24,349 bases of DNA, taken from contig DQVB01000749.1 of the NCBI GenBank assembly GCA_015661985.1, positions 1 to 24,349 on the forward strand, given 5' to 3'. Each line of letters opens with the position of its first letter. Within the stretch, counting starts at the first letter, position 1. Shown here piece after piece: positions 15,886 to 23,444 of this stretch. The notes under the pieces are model-generated. The model had not been told where the DNA came from. It ran no database searches and worked only from the letters and a program-made list of their open reading frames with translations. A program made the position numbers and the translations under genes. The stretch is from Planctomycetota bacterium. Lineage in GTDB: Bacteria > Planctomycetota > Planctomycetia > Pirellulales > Thermoguttaceae.

Positions 15886-16809
15886 ATGAGCAGGTCTGAG
15901 GCGGAACAAGTGAACGAATTGAGTGCCGAGATAGCTGCGGAGGTGCTGGAGGCGTGCCGGGCTGGTGCCCCGGAGGCGGCCGCCGCGTTGGGCCGCGCCT
16001 TGGATGCCGAGCTGGAGCTCACGGTGGGTGAACCGGAGGAGTTTGATCTGGCCCGATGGGGTCAGAAGGCTCACGTGGCCGGGCTGGTTGTGTTTTTTCA
16101 GGTGGGCGGGACCGGGGCGTTGGTGGCCCTGGCCGAACAGTCGGGGCTACTGCCGGACTGGCTCCCGGATCCAGACCCGACGGGTCGAAGTAAGCTGGAT
16201 ACACTGGCCCAGGAGTTGGGCGCCGTATTGCTGCCGGAGCGGTTCTTTCCCGACGGCTTTTCCGCCGGATGGGTCGAGAACCTGGCTGCCGCAGTTGATC
16301 GCGGCCAGCCGGCTCCTTCGGCCGTAGCGGTCCCTTTGGCCCTGGCCGCCCAAGACGGGCGGCAAGCGGACTGTACGTTGATTTGGCCGCTCCAGAGGCC
16401 CACCAGGGTGCTGGCCAGCTCAACGGCCGCGGAGAGCACCGCAGACGGGGAGCAGGGCCAGGCCGCGGGTGGCGGGGGCCAGTCGGGCAAGGCACAGTCC
16501 CTGTCGCTCGGCGCCCTTCCGGAATATGCCCGCAGCCTCCTGCGCATCAAGGTACCCGTCGTGGTCACGCTGGCTCGCAAACGCCAGCCTTTGGGCCGCA
16601 TCTTGGAACTCGGGCCGGGTTCGATCATTCAGTTCGACAAGGCGTGCGAGGAACTACTGGAGCTGGACGTGGCCGGCCGGCCGGTGGCCACGGGGGAAGC
16701 GGTGAAGGTGGGTGACAAGTTCGGCCTCCGCATCAGTTCGATCGTCCTGCCCGGAGAGCGGTTCCGGCCCGTCAAACCGCGATCGGGTTCTGAAGGCCAG
16801 GCGGGATGA
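15886..16809 (+). CDS. FliM/FliN-family (SpoA) flagellar switch-like protein
   Basis: The protein has 307 residues. The C-terminal 85 (about 215-300) form a clear SpoA domain: LLRIKVPVVVTLARKRQPLG, ILELGPGSIIQFDKACEELL, ELDVAGRPVATGEAVKVGDK, FGLRISSI. This is the fold with which FliN and FliM build the rotor C-ring and with which SctQ builds type III sorting platforms. Residues 1-175 look like a CheC/FliM-middle-type domain (VAGLVVFFQVGGTGALVALA), followed by a Gly/Ala/Gln linker (about 180-212). FliN is normally about 80-140 aa, so the extended N-terminus is notable. Start ATG 15886 with GGAAGG about 8 nt upstream. No other flagellar or secretion gene is in the window, so whether it serves a flagellum cannot be told here. 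Confidence 0.85.
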   Translation: MSRSEAEQVNELSAEIAAEVLEACRAGAPEAAAALGRALDAELELTVGEPEEFDLARWGQKAHVAGLVVFFQVGGTGALVALAEQSGLLPDWLPDPDPTGRSKLDTLAQELGAVLLPERFFPDGFSAGWVENLAAAVDRGQPAPSAVAVPLALAAQDGRQADCTLIWPLQRPTRVLASSTAAESTADGEQGQAAGGGGQSGKAQSLSLGALPEYARSLLRIKVPVVVTLARKRQPLGRILELGPGSIIQFDKACEELLELDVAGRPVATGEAVKVGDKFGLRISSIVLPGERFRPVKPRSGSEGQAG

Positions 16810-17251
16810 ACGGCCAGGGGCGGGATTGGTGCCGCCCGCATGCGGGGGTTGACAGCCGAACCGGCCCGGTTCTGGGGCAGTTTGGAGCATTACTGCCAGC
16901 ACATGTGCGCCCCGTGCGGGCGTCTTTTGGGTTGTGGTTGGCAGGCTGGAAGCCCGCGCCGCATTATTCATGGCCTCGCCGGCCGGAACGAGCAGACACA
17001 GCTTCTGCCGGAACTTCGGTCGCTCGGCCAACGAGCAAACGGAAGCAGAGTGCATGCCACGTCGAATCGCGTTTGCGCTGTTCCGGCAAGACGTTGCGCG
17101 ACTTTGTTCCGGCCTCCGTGAAGAATCCGGGCTATTCCACGTTGGGCGATTCCACGGTGACGCTGCGGCGCTGGGCTGTTGCTCCGCCCTGTCCCGGCCG
17201 CTAGATTGACGCCACCCGGAAGGCAGTTCGGGCGTCCCCGGGGCTGACGTA
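16810..17251. other. Intergenic, with two palindromes after the FliN-like gene
   Basis: About 440 bp without a credible gene. A plus-strand frame begins with an ATGA overlap at 16806 and runs to 17204, but its composition is not protein-like. CCCGCATGCGGG (16835-16846) and GAACCGG-C-CCGGTTC (16858-16872) are perfect palindromes just after the FliN-like stop. They may act as a transcription end, although no T-run follows. Confidence 0.4.
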
Positions 17252-17273
17252 TTCTGGTCGGGTTCTGGTCGGG
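17252..17273. repeat. 11-bp exact tandem duplication upstream of the sugar porter
   Basis: TTCTGGTCGGG occurs twice head to tail with no gap, ending 20 nt before the sugar porter ATG and directly in front of its ribosome-binding region. It may be a direct-repeat regulator site or a slippage product. Confidence 0.6.
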
Positions 17274-17293
17274 CGCGGGAGAAGCAGCGCATC

Positions 17294-18754
17294 ATGGGCA
17301 ACCGACTTTACCTGTTTGGCTGCACGCTGGTGGCCGCCCTCGGCGGGCTCCTGTTCGGCTTCGACACGGCCGTCATTTCGGGCACGGAGAAATGGCTGCA
17401 GGAGATCTACGGGCTCAGCGACTTCTGGCTGGGTTTCACGGTCGCCAGTGCCCTGGTGGGGACGATCGTCGGTTCCGTGGCCGCGGGGCGGCCTGCCGAC
17501 CTGGTGGGCCGCCGGGCCACGTTGATCGGCATCGGCGTGTTCTATTTGGTTTCCGCGGTGGGCAGCGCCTTGGCCTGGGATTGGCATTCCCTGTTGCTGT
17601 TCCGTTTTCTCGGCGGGCTGAGCGTCGGTGGTTCTTCGGTGGTGGCTCCGATGTACATCGCCGAGATCTCTCCAGCGCGCTACCGGGGCCGGTTGGTGGC
17701 CGTCACCCAGTTCAACATCGTCCTTGGCATCCTGCTGGCCTTCTTTTCCAACTTTCTCATCAACCGGCTCGATTTGGGCCCAGTGGAATGGCGGTGGATG
17801 TTCGGCGTCGAGGCGTTTCCGGCGGCCGCCTTTTCGTTGTTGTTGCTGCTTACGCCTCGCAGCCCGCGGTGGCTGGTGGCCGGCGGCCGCGTGGACGAAG
17901 CTCGCCAGGTGTTGGCTCGCTTGGGGACCGATACGGCCGGGGTGGACGAGGCGATCCGGGAGATCCAGGATTCCTTGGACCTGGCCCACCACCGCGTTGA
18001 TGACCCCTTCTTCCGCCGCGTCTATCTGAGGCCGATCCTCTTGGCCGTGGCCATCGCCACGTTCAATCAGTTATCCGGGATCAACGCCCTGATGTACTAC
18101 GCTCCGCGCATTTTCACCATGGCCGGGGTAGGCCAAGGCGCGGCGATGGGGCGCACGGTGGTCGTGGGGATGACGAACCTGGTGTTTACCATGATCGCCC
18201 TGGCAGTGATCGACCACTTCGGGCGGAAGAAGCTCATGCTGGTGGGCTCGATCGGCTACATCGTCAGCCTGGCGGCCACGGCATGGGCCTTTTACACGTA
18301 CGCGGCGGAGTTCGAGGCGGTCGCCGCGGCGAGCGAGGCGGTACAAGAGGCGGAAAGGAGCGGCGTCGACCCTGCCTCACGGGCCGGCCTGAACGCAGAA
18401 CTCGAGCGGGCTGTGGCGGGGGCCAGCGCGGGCGGGCTCGTGGTCCTGGTCAGTCTCCTGGTATTCATCGCCTCGCATGCTTTCGGCCAAGGCGCGGTCA
18501 TCTGGGTCTTCATCAGCGAAGTGTTCCCCAACCGCGTGCGCGCCCGGGGTCAAGCCCTGGGCAGCTTCACCCATTGGTTCATGTGCGCGGCGGTCTCCTG
18601 GACGTTCCCCGTCATCGCCGACTGGTCCGGCGGCCATGCCTTCGCGTTCTACGCGGCCATGATGATCCTCCAGCTGCTTTGGGTGGTGGCCGTGATGCCC
18701 GAGACCAAAGGCGTGCCACTGGAGAAGATCCAGAAGCAATTGGGCATCGAATGA
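17294..18754 (+). CDS. MFS sugar porter
   Basis: The protein has 486 residues with 12 predicted membrane helices, in the sugar porter family (XylE/GalP/AraE type, proton-coupled sugar import at the inner membrane). Signatures are GLLFGFDTAVISG (18-30), AGRPADLVGRR (64-74), PMYIAEISPARYRGR (119-133), PRSPRWL (188-194), QLSGINALMYYAP (259-271), DHFGRKK (307-313), GQGAVIWVFISEVFPNRVRARG (about 398-419) and PETKG (469-473). An extra charged loop of about 45 residues (336-380) lies between helices 9 and 10 and is longer than in typical members. Start ATG 17294 with GGGAGAAG upstream. The sugar carried cannot be named, but nearby glycan enzymes, an isomerase and a GntP permease suggest a catabolic role. 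Confidence 0.93.
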   Translation: MGNRLYLFGCTLVAALGGLLFGFDTAVISGTEKWLQEIYGLSDFWLGFTVASALVGTIVGSVAAGRPADLVGRRATLIGIGVFYLVSAVGSALAWDWHSLLLFRFLGGLSVGGSSVVAPMYIAEISPARYRGRLVAVTQFNIVLGILLAFFSNFLINRLDLGPVEWRWMFGVEAFPAAAFSLLLLLTPRSPRWLVAGGRVDEARQVLARLGTDTAGVDEAIREIQDSLDLAHHRVDDPFFRRVYLRPILLAVAIATFNQLSGINALMYYAPRIFTMAGVGQGAAMGRTVVVGMTNLVFTMIALAVIDHFGRKKLMLVGSIGYIVSLAATAWAFYTYAAEFEAVAAASEAVQEAERSGVDPASRAGLNAELERAVAGASAGGLVVLVSLLVFIASHAFGQGAVIWVFISEVFPNRVRARGQALGSFTHWFMCAAVSWTFPVIADWSGGHAFAFYAAMMILQLLWVVAVMPETKGVPLEKIQKQLGIE

Positions 18755-19111
18755 CACGACCGCATCCGTTTCGCCGTGTGCAACGATCGTGGCTACGGGC
18801 CGCCGGACCGTTGCGGGCAGCTGGCGGTTTGCCGACCGCTCGGGCCGAGGGGCCAGGCGGGCCTAGGGTCCGGCGGCACGAGGTCCTGTGGTCGTGGGCC
18901 GGCCCGGCCCCCCCCGGCCTGCTCGACATCGAGGCGCAGGCTGCATACAATCACATGTTACTCGCACAGAGCCCGAGAAGTGCCCCCTTCTCCCCTTCAC
19001 GAAGCTTCGGGGGCTCGGTCGGGAACGCCTCCCACCCTGGCAGGCTGTCCCATGCCGGGAGAACTTGGTTGCTTTTCTGCAAAACCGGCCGCAGCCGGCC
19101 AGGAGAAATGT
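18755..19111. other. Intergenic region and STAS-gene leader
   Basis: About 360 bp between the sugar porter and the STAS gene. The frame continuous with the STAS protein extends upstream, but the text is Arg/Pro/Cys-rich noise. The 3' half, after the predicted promoter, can pair GAGCCC (near 18969) with GGGCTC (near 19013). CCGGC-CGCA-GCCGG (19085-19098) sits just before the ribosome-binding site. Confidence 0.45.
18923..18951 (+). promoter_or_regulatory. Strong predicted sigma70-type promoter of the STAS gene
   Basis: TCGACA (18923-18928, 5 of 6), a 17-bp spacer and TACAAT (18946-18951, 5 of 6) make the best-scoring promoter by eye in the window. The start would be near 18958, giving a leader of about 155 nt. 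Confidence 0.6.
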
Positions 19112-19453
19112 ATGATGCGAATTCAGCTTTCCCACGAGGAAGGGTACGTTTTGGCCAGTGGTCATGGCGTCATCGACGAGTCGGCCTGCGAAGTGTTCGG
19201 GGAGCACCTGCATCCGCTGGTGGGACAGCCGGGCACGCGGTTACTTTTTGACCTGTCGGACTCCGATCGGATCACCTCGGCAGGTTTGGCCGAGCTGGTC
19301 CGGTTGGTAGCCAACGCCAACACGAACGGAAGCCATGTCGTATTGGCCGCCTGCACGCCCTTTGTTTCCCATGTGTTTTTCCGCACGGGGCTGGACCGGT
19401 TCTTCGAGTTGGTGCCGACCATCTCGCAAGGAGTGACCCGGCTGTTGGGTTGA
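19112..19453 (+). CDS. STAS-domain protein (anti-sigma factor antagonist type)
   Basis: The product is a 113-residue single-domain protein. It has the STAS fold order: strand MRIQLSHEEGYVLASGHGV, LLFDLSDSDRITSAGLAELV with the conserved Asp-x-x-x-x-Ser loop, SHVVLAACTPFVSHVFFRTG, then the terminal helix. S56 in DRITSAGL is at the position phosphorylated by RsbW/SpoIIAB-type kinases, so it may act in a partner-switching pathway by binding an anti-sigma factor in the cytoplasm. No kinase, phosphatase or sigma factor lies nearby. Start ATG 19112 with AGGAG 6 nt upstream; a longer in-frame reading is rejected because it lacks a ribosome-binding site and protein-like sequence. The next gene follows after 94 nt. 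Confidence 0.9.
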   Translation: MMRIQLSHEEGYVLASGHGVIDESACEVFGEHLHPLVGQPGTRLLFDLSDSDRITSAGLAELVRLVANANTNGSHVVLAACTPFVSHVFFRTGLDRFFELVPTISQGVTRLLG

Positions 19454-19470
19454 GGCTGTCTCGGGTTGCC

Positions 19471-19491
19471 CCATCGGAGCGCGGCCGATGG
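19471..19491. terminator. Stem-loop after the STAS gene
   Basis: CCATCGG-AGCGCGG-CCGATGG is a perfect 7-bp stem with a 7-nt loop, 17 nt after the STAS stop codon. No T-run follows, so it may be an mRNA-stabilising or weak terminator hairpin between the STAS and deacetylase genes. Confidence 0.35.
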
Positions 19492-19547
19492 CGTGATGGA
19501 GGCGTTGGCCGCTTCAGTTGAGTATGCTGTGACAGTGGGAGAAGATC

Positions 19548-21467
19548 ATGGACAGGAGCAAGCCGGTACTATCCAGGCGTGGTTTGTTTCGTGCAGCCGG
19601 CTCGGCTGCGGTGACGGGGTCGTTGATCTGCTCGGGAGTGGCGGGCGTTGCCCAGGGCGCTCTGTTGGAGGCCGAATCGGGCGCGGAAAGCCAGCCGGTC
19701 ACCGCCGGTATGGCCGCCGCGGCGGGAGGGAAGGCGGCCGGGGCACCGGTGGTGGTCGTGGGCGAGTCGGATGGAGGCGGGGCCGGCCCGCGAGCTCGTG
19801 CCTGGCCGTACATTGCGGAGATCTTGCGGCGTGCCGGGGTGTTTTTCGACCAACTGCCTGCCGACCGTTTAGCGGAGCGACTCGATCGGCCGGACCAGGT
19901 GGTGCTGCTGGCGGGCCATTTGCGGCTGAAGGCAGCCCATCGCGACCGGTTGGCCCGTTGGGTGAACAGCGGCGGTTCGCTCATCGGCATCGGCGGCACG
20001 TCCGGGTTGGATGAAGTGTTTGGTGTGGCCAGTGCACGTCCTTTGGCCGAAGGCTGGATCAAGCTCGGCGCGCAGGATCATCCCCTGGTGGCCAACCTGC
20101 GCAGCTCGCTCCATGTTTTCGGCGGTTTTGCCGTCACGCCGGCTGGGGCGACGGCCGTGGCGACCGTCGAGTCGGGCCCCCAGGGCGCCAAGGGCAGCGC
20201 GATCCTGGAGAACCGTTTCGGCCGAGGGCGCGCGATCCTGCTGGCGCCGGATCTGATCTTCTCGGTGGTGCATATCCAGCAGGGACTGCCGGTATTCCAG
20301 GACGGCAAGCCGTCGCCGGACGGTTCTGCGCCGATCGACGACGGTGAGCTGAAAGCCGAGGACGGCCTGGTGCTGGATTGGCAGCGGGATCGGACCCCGA
20401 TGGAGCCTGACAAAGTACCCGTTTTCCTGGAGCCGGTCAGCGACGAGTTGAGGGAGATTATCCTGCGGAGCATCTTCCACCTGGCCAGCCAGCAGGGGAT
20501 TCCGCTGCCGCTGGTTTGGTATTGGCCGAACAAGCTGCCTGCCGTGGGACACATCTCGCACGATACCGACGGGAATGATCCGACCAAAGCGGTGGCGATG
20601 CTGGAAGTCGTGGAGCGCTGCAAACTGAAATCGACCTGGTGCACCCTCTATCCCGGCGGCTACCCGAGGGGATTCTACCGAACGTTGAAGGAGAAGGGCT
20701 ACGAGATCGCCCTACACTACGATGCGCGCACGGGCGAGCCGTACACCAGGTGGTCGAAGGACAACCTCATCCTCCAGCGGCAGTGGCTTCTGAAGGAAGC
20801 GGGCCTGCGTGAGATCACCTCGAACAAGAACCACTACACGCGCTGGGAAGGCCGTTTGGATTTCCTGCGGTGGTGCCAAGAGGTAGGTATCCGCGCGGAC
20901 CAAACGCGTGGCCCGAGCAAACAGGGCACCATTGGTTTCCCGCTAGGGGGATCGCAGCCTTATTTTCCGCTGGACGACGAGGCCGATCCGCCCCGGCTGC
21001 TGGACGTGCTGGAGGTGAACATGCTGACCCAGGATCTGGTGGTGGTGTGTCCGCGCCAGTACGGCAGGCAGCTGGTGGACAGCGTCTTGCGGCATCACGG
21101 CGTAGCGCATTTCCTCTTCCATCCGAGCCACATCCAGAAGCCTCACGTGGCGGAAACCCTGGCCGATCTGGTGGCCTACGGCCGCCGCAGGGGACTGCAG
21201 TGGTGGACCAACCGACAGATCCTCCAGTGGGAAACGCTGCGCCGCGGCATCGCCATGGAGGCGGGGCCGGGCCGCACGTTCACCCTGCGTCCCGCCCGAG
21301 CCGTCCAGGGGGCCACGCTCGTGGTGCTCAGACCCCAGCCCGAGCACCAAAGCCGTCTGCTGGTCGACGGTCGCCCCGTCTCGTCCACTCCATGGACCGC
21401 GCACGGGTTCACCTTCGATGCGGTGACGCTGGATCTGGCCGGCCCCACGACGCTGCGAATCCTTTGA
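19548..21467 (+). CDS. Tat-exported NodB-like polysaccharide deacetylase-type protein
   Basis: The protein has 639 residues. The N-terminus LSRRGLFRAAGSAAVTGSL is a twin-arginine signal, so export occurs in folded form. Residues about 85-240 resemble a class I glutamine amidotransferase-like (ThuA/beta-galactosidase trimerisation-like) domain, including VVLLAGHLRLKAAHRDRL, ARWVNSGGSLIGIGG and GRGRAILLAPDLIFSV. From about 330 a NodB-type barrel follows. The metal and base aspartates sit in HISHDTDG (335-342; TFDDG in classic members), then EIALHYDA (386-393), NHYTRWEGRLDFLRW (429-443) and RADQT (449-453). It may remove acetyl groups from a glycan in the periplasm, but the variant motif leaves catalysis uncertain. 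Start ATG 19548 with GGGAG about 6 nt upstream. Confidence 0.8.
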   Translation: MDRSKPVLSRRGLFRAAGSAAVTGSLICSGVAGVAQGALLEAESGAESQPVTAGMAAAAGGKAAGAPVVVVGESDGGGAGPRARAWPYIAEILRRAGVFFDQLPADRLAERLDRPDQVVLLAGHLRLKAAHRDRLARWVNSGGSLIGIGGTSGLDEVFGVASARPLAEGWIKLGAQDHPLVANLRSSLHVFGGFAVTPAGATAVATVESGPQGAKGSAILENRFGRGRAILLAPDLIFSVVHIQQGLPVFQDGKPSPDGSAPIDDGELKAEDGLVLDWQRDRTPMEPDKVPVFLEPVSDELREIILRSIFHLASQQGIPLPLVWYWPNKLPAVGHISHDTDGNDPTKAVAMLEVVERCKLKSTWCTLYPGGYPRGFYRTLKEKGYEIALHYDARTGEPYTRWSKDNLILQRQWLLKEAGLREITSNKNHYTRWEGRLDFLRWCQEVGIRADQTRGPSKQGTIGFPLGGSQPYFPLDDEADPPRLLDVLEVNMLTQDLVVVCPRQYGRQLVDSVLRHHGVAHFLFHPSHIQKPHVAETLADLVAYGRRRGLQWWTNRQILQWETLRRGIAMEAGPGRTFTLRPARAVQGATLVVLRPQPEHQSRLLVDGRPVSSTPWTAHGFTFDAVTLDLAGPTTLRIL

Positions 21468-21609
21468 ACCGGTTGTCGCCCCCGGGGGCCGAGCCTTCCG
21501 CACCGCATGCCGTCCGGCTCGACCGGAGCCGACCGAAGGGACTCACCGTGCTTCCGGGCCAACGGAGCGTCCCCGGGGTGGCTCAAACTGTCCGACCCGT
21601 AACGACCAC

Positions 21610-21629
21610 GCCGGCCGCTTCGGCCCGGC
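21610..21629. terminator. GC-rich hairpin between convergent genes
   Basis: GCCGGCCG-CTT-CGGCCCGGC forms a strong stem with one bulged base, between the deacetylase stop and the isomerase stop on the opposite strand. It could serve both genes as a bidirectional transcription end. There is no T-run on either side. Confidence 0.3.
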
Positions 21630-21648
21630 CTGCTTGGGCTGCAGCAGC

Positions 21649-22602
21649 TCAGCTCGCAGCCGCTCCCGCCCGCCGGATGGCACCGCGGAGATGTTCGAGG
21701 GCTTGGCGATAGTTGTCCGGGCCGACGTACTCCAGGATCACCGGGGCTTGGGGCGTGTGGCGGGCAATCAGCTGCACAAAGCGCACGTAGTCCAGGTCCC
21801 CTTGGCCGGCCGCTACGCCACGATCGCCATGGAGCTTGCGGTCCTTGGCATGGAGGCAGTCGATCCAGGGGCCCAACTGGCCAAACATCTCTTCCAGGTC
21901 GTTCACCTCCAGCAGGTTGGCCGGGTCCAGCAAGGCCCGGATCCGAGGTGAGTTGATCTCCTCCAGGAAGACGCGAGTCCGTTTGGCGGTGGTCAGAAAG
22001 TCGCCGAAGAAGGGCTCCAACAGCACGGTTGCCTGGTAGCGCTCGGCCACTTCAGCCAACCGGCCCACCGTCGTCAGCATCTGCTTCCAGACGGCTTCGC
22101 GGAAATGGTACGACAGCCGTGACGGCTTCGGCGGTTCGTAATACCCCGATTCGGTGACGAAGCGACGCACCCCCATCTCACGGCCCACACGCATCATGCC
22201 TTCGAAATAGGCCAGATTGGCTTGCCGCTCGCCGGCGTCCGGATGGATCAGGTTCGTGTACACGCCCATGCTGTGGATCTCCAGGCCAGCGGACCGGTAC
22301 GCTTGGGCGATTGCCCGGCAGCGTGCTGGGCTCAGCTCGCCCAGTTCCACGCGGCCGTTATACCTCCAGTAGCGACTGTCGGCCTGGTTGAGAAACAGCT
22401 GCACCGTGCCGATGCCCGCCTCGGCCAGTTCCGCAGCCAACTGGGCGTTCGTCAGCTCGGAAAACCCCAGCGTCGATATGCCGATGGTGATACGGGACGG
22501 TGCCGGTTGGCCTCCGCGGCCCCGCGCGGCCCAAAGCCCCGATAGGGCGACAGCCGCGCTTGCCCCAAAAGCTTCACGCCGACTGAGAACCGCCTTGCGC
22601 AT
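21649..22602 (-). CDS. Tat-exported sugar phosphate isomerase/epimerase-type TIM barrel
   Basis: The protein has 317 residues. VLSRREAFGASAAVALSGLW is a twin-arginine signal, common in planctomycete members of this family. The mature part is an AP-endonuclease-2/xylose-isomerase-like barrel: TIGISTLGFSEL, GLEIHSMGVYTN, TVLLEPFFGDF with E196, ALLDPANLLEV with D226, DCLHAKDRK with H251, and PVILEYVG with E291. The Glu-Asp-His-Glu set matches the divalent metal-binding site of such enzymes, so it probably interconverts or epimerises a sugar or inositol derivative, here outside the cytoplasm. The substrate is unknown. Start ATG 22602 is chosen because AAAGGTG lies 7 nt upstream and the Tat signal begins there; an upstream in-frame start (22629) adds nine residues only. 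Confidence 0.88.
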   Translation of the reverse strand: MRKAVLSRREAFGASAAVALSGLWAARGRGGQPAPSRITIGISTLGFSELTNAQLAAELAEAGIGTVQLFLNQADSRYWRYNGRVELGELSPARCRAIAQAYRSAGLEIHSMGVYTNLIHPDAGERQANLAYFEGMMRVGREMGVRRFVTESGYYEPPKPSRLSYHFREAVWKQMLTTVGRLAEVAERYQATVLLEPFFGDFLTTAKRTRVFLEEINSPRIRALLDPANLLEVNDLEEMFGQLGPWIDCLHAKDRKLHGDRGVAAGQGDLDYVRFVQLIARHTPQAPVILEYVGPDNYRQALEHLRGAIRRAGAAAS

Positions 22603-22674
22603 CGATTCACCTTTCTCTGTTGCAACCACTGGATCAGCCCGGACGGCCAGCGTCCGAGCGCCTTACGTCAAGCG

Positions 22675-22703
22675 AGTCTATCGCCCCCGGCGCGCCGTTT
22701 CAA
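22675..22703 (-). promoter_or_regulatory. Predicted promoter of the isomerase/epimerase gene
   Basis: On the minus strand TTGAAA (22703-22698, 5 of 6), a 17-bp spacer and TAGACT (22680-22675, 4 of 6). The leader would be about 66 nt. The same -10 hexamer TAGACT occurs at the candidate gntP promoter. Confidence 0.45.
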
Positions 22704-23370
22704 CTTCTCGCGCCCGCTGCCAGCTGAATGTGCTGCTGGCGGGTCTTTGTGGACTTTTCCTCGCGCCCCCCTGGTTGCACTGCGCCACTTACGGTGAAGA
22801 AGTCGACGTAACCGGTTTGCAGTAAACCACTTGTGGCAGGCTGGCAATTCGGGAAGTCTGTATCCAGGAAAACGTCACAACGTGCGTCACAGTAACGGGT
22901 TACATCACTAATGCGTTCCTGAGTGGCGCTGTCCAACTAGGGCATGCCGCGGAAGTGGACTGCCGAGGAGGCGTTGGCAGCGAGAGGAAAAGCCATCCGA
23001 GCAGCCGGGACGGCCGCACCACAATGTTCCTGCGGGATTCAAGCAGACCTTGGGAACGAAAGGAAGCCTCGGTGATATCCGTGAAGGGGCTGTTTCAAAA
23101 ACTGGCGTCCGGGTACTGCGCTGGCCTCCGGACCCCGCACAGAGGCTGAGCGAAGGTCTCGCAAACCGGCCAACACCGAGGTTTCGAAACACGCTCGGAA
23201 AAGAGAAACGATTCGTTCGCATTCTTCCACCTCCCGGTGGTACGGGGAGTTGTTGCGGTGTGCAATGTGGCCTGACTGGTCCTGCCCAACGCCACGGGCC
23301 GACCAGGGCGCAGGGGGAAGGAGTCAGGCGGCGTCGGTGAGCGGCGCACGGGTGCTCACGGCCCGGTAGC
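22704..23370. other. Long divergent intergenic region
   Basis: About 670 bp between the isomerase promoter and the permease promoter. No frame has protein-like text plus a ribosome-binding site. It contains short dyads (GTAACC-GGTTTGC near 22808-22820, GGTTT-GCAGT-AAACC at 22814-22828, GTAAC-GG-GTTAC at 22892-22903) and two CGTCACA copies near 22873 and 22884. The stretch around 23090-23200 may be a repeat or mobile-element remnant, but I cannot show that. Confidence 0.4.
22892..22903. promoter_or_regulatory. GTAAC-GG-GTTAC palindrome
   Basis: This perfect 5-bp-arm palindrome with a 2-bp centre resembles operators of LacI/GntR-type sugar regulators. A related half-matched site (GTAACCGGTTTGC) lies about 85 bp to its left. 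Both sit in the region between divergent carbohydrate genes. No regulator gene is in the window. Confidence 0.25.
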
Positions 23371-23399
23371 TTGCACCGGCCGGCCTTTGTCCCTAGACT
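23371..23399 (+). promoter_or_regulatory. Predicted promoter of the GntP-family permease gene
   Basis: TTGCAC (23371-23376), a 17-bp spacer and TAGACT (23394-23399). The -35 box is weak. The start would be about 40 nt upstream of the ATG, with AGGAG at 23429-23433 inside the leader. Confidence 0.35.
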
Positions 23400-23444
23400 G
23401 CGCCCGTTTGCCGTCGGTCCCTTCGGTCAGGAGTCGGTGCTGCC

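Noticed and set aside
16806..17204. 132-codon frame with an ATGA overlap after the FliN-like gene
   Set aside because: The overlap is tempting, but the sequence is Arg/Pro/Ser-rich with no motif and contains the palindromes at 16835-16872.
18776..19111. Upstream in-frame extension of the STAS gene
   Set aside because: Arg/Pro/Cys-rich text, no ribosome-binding site, and a strong promoter lies inside it.
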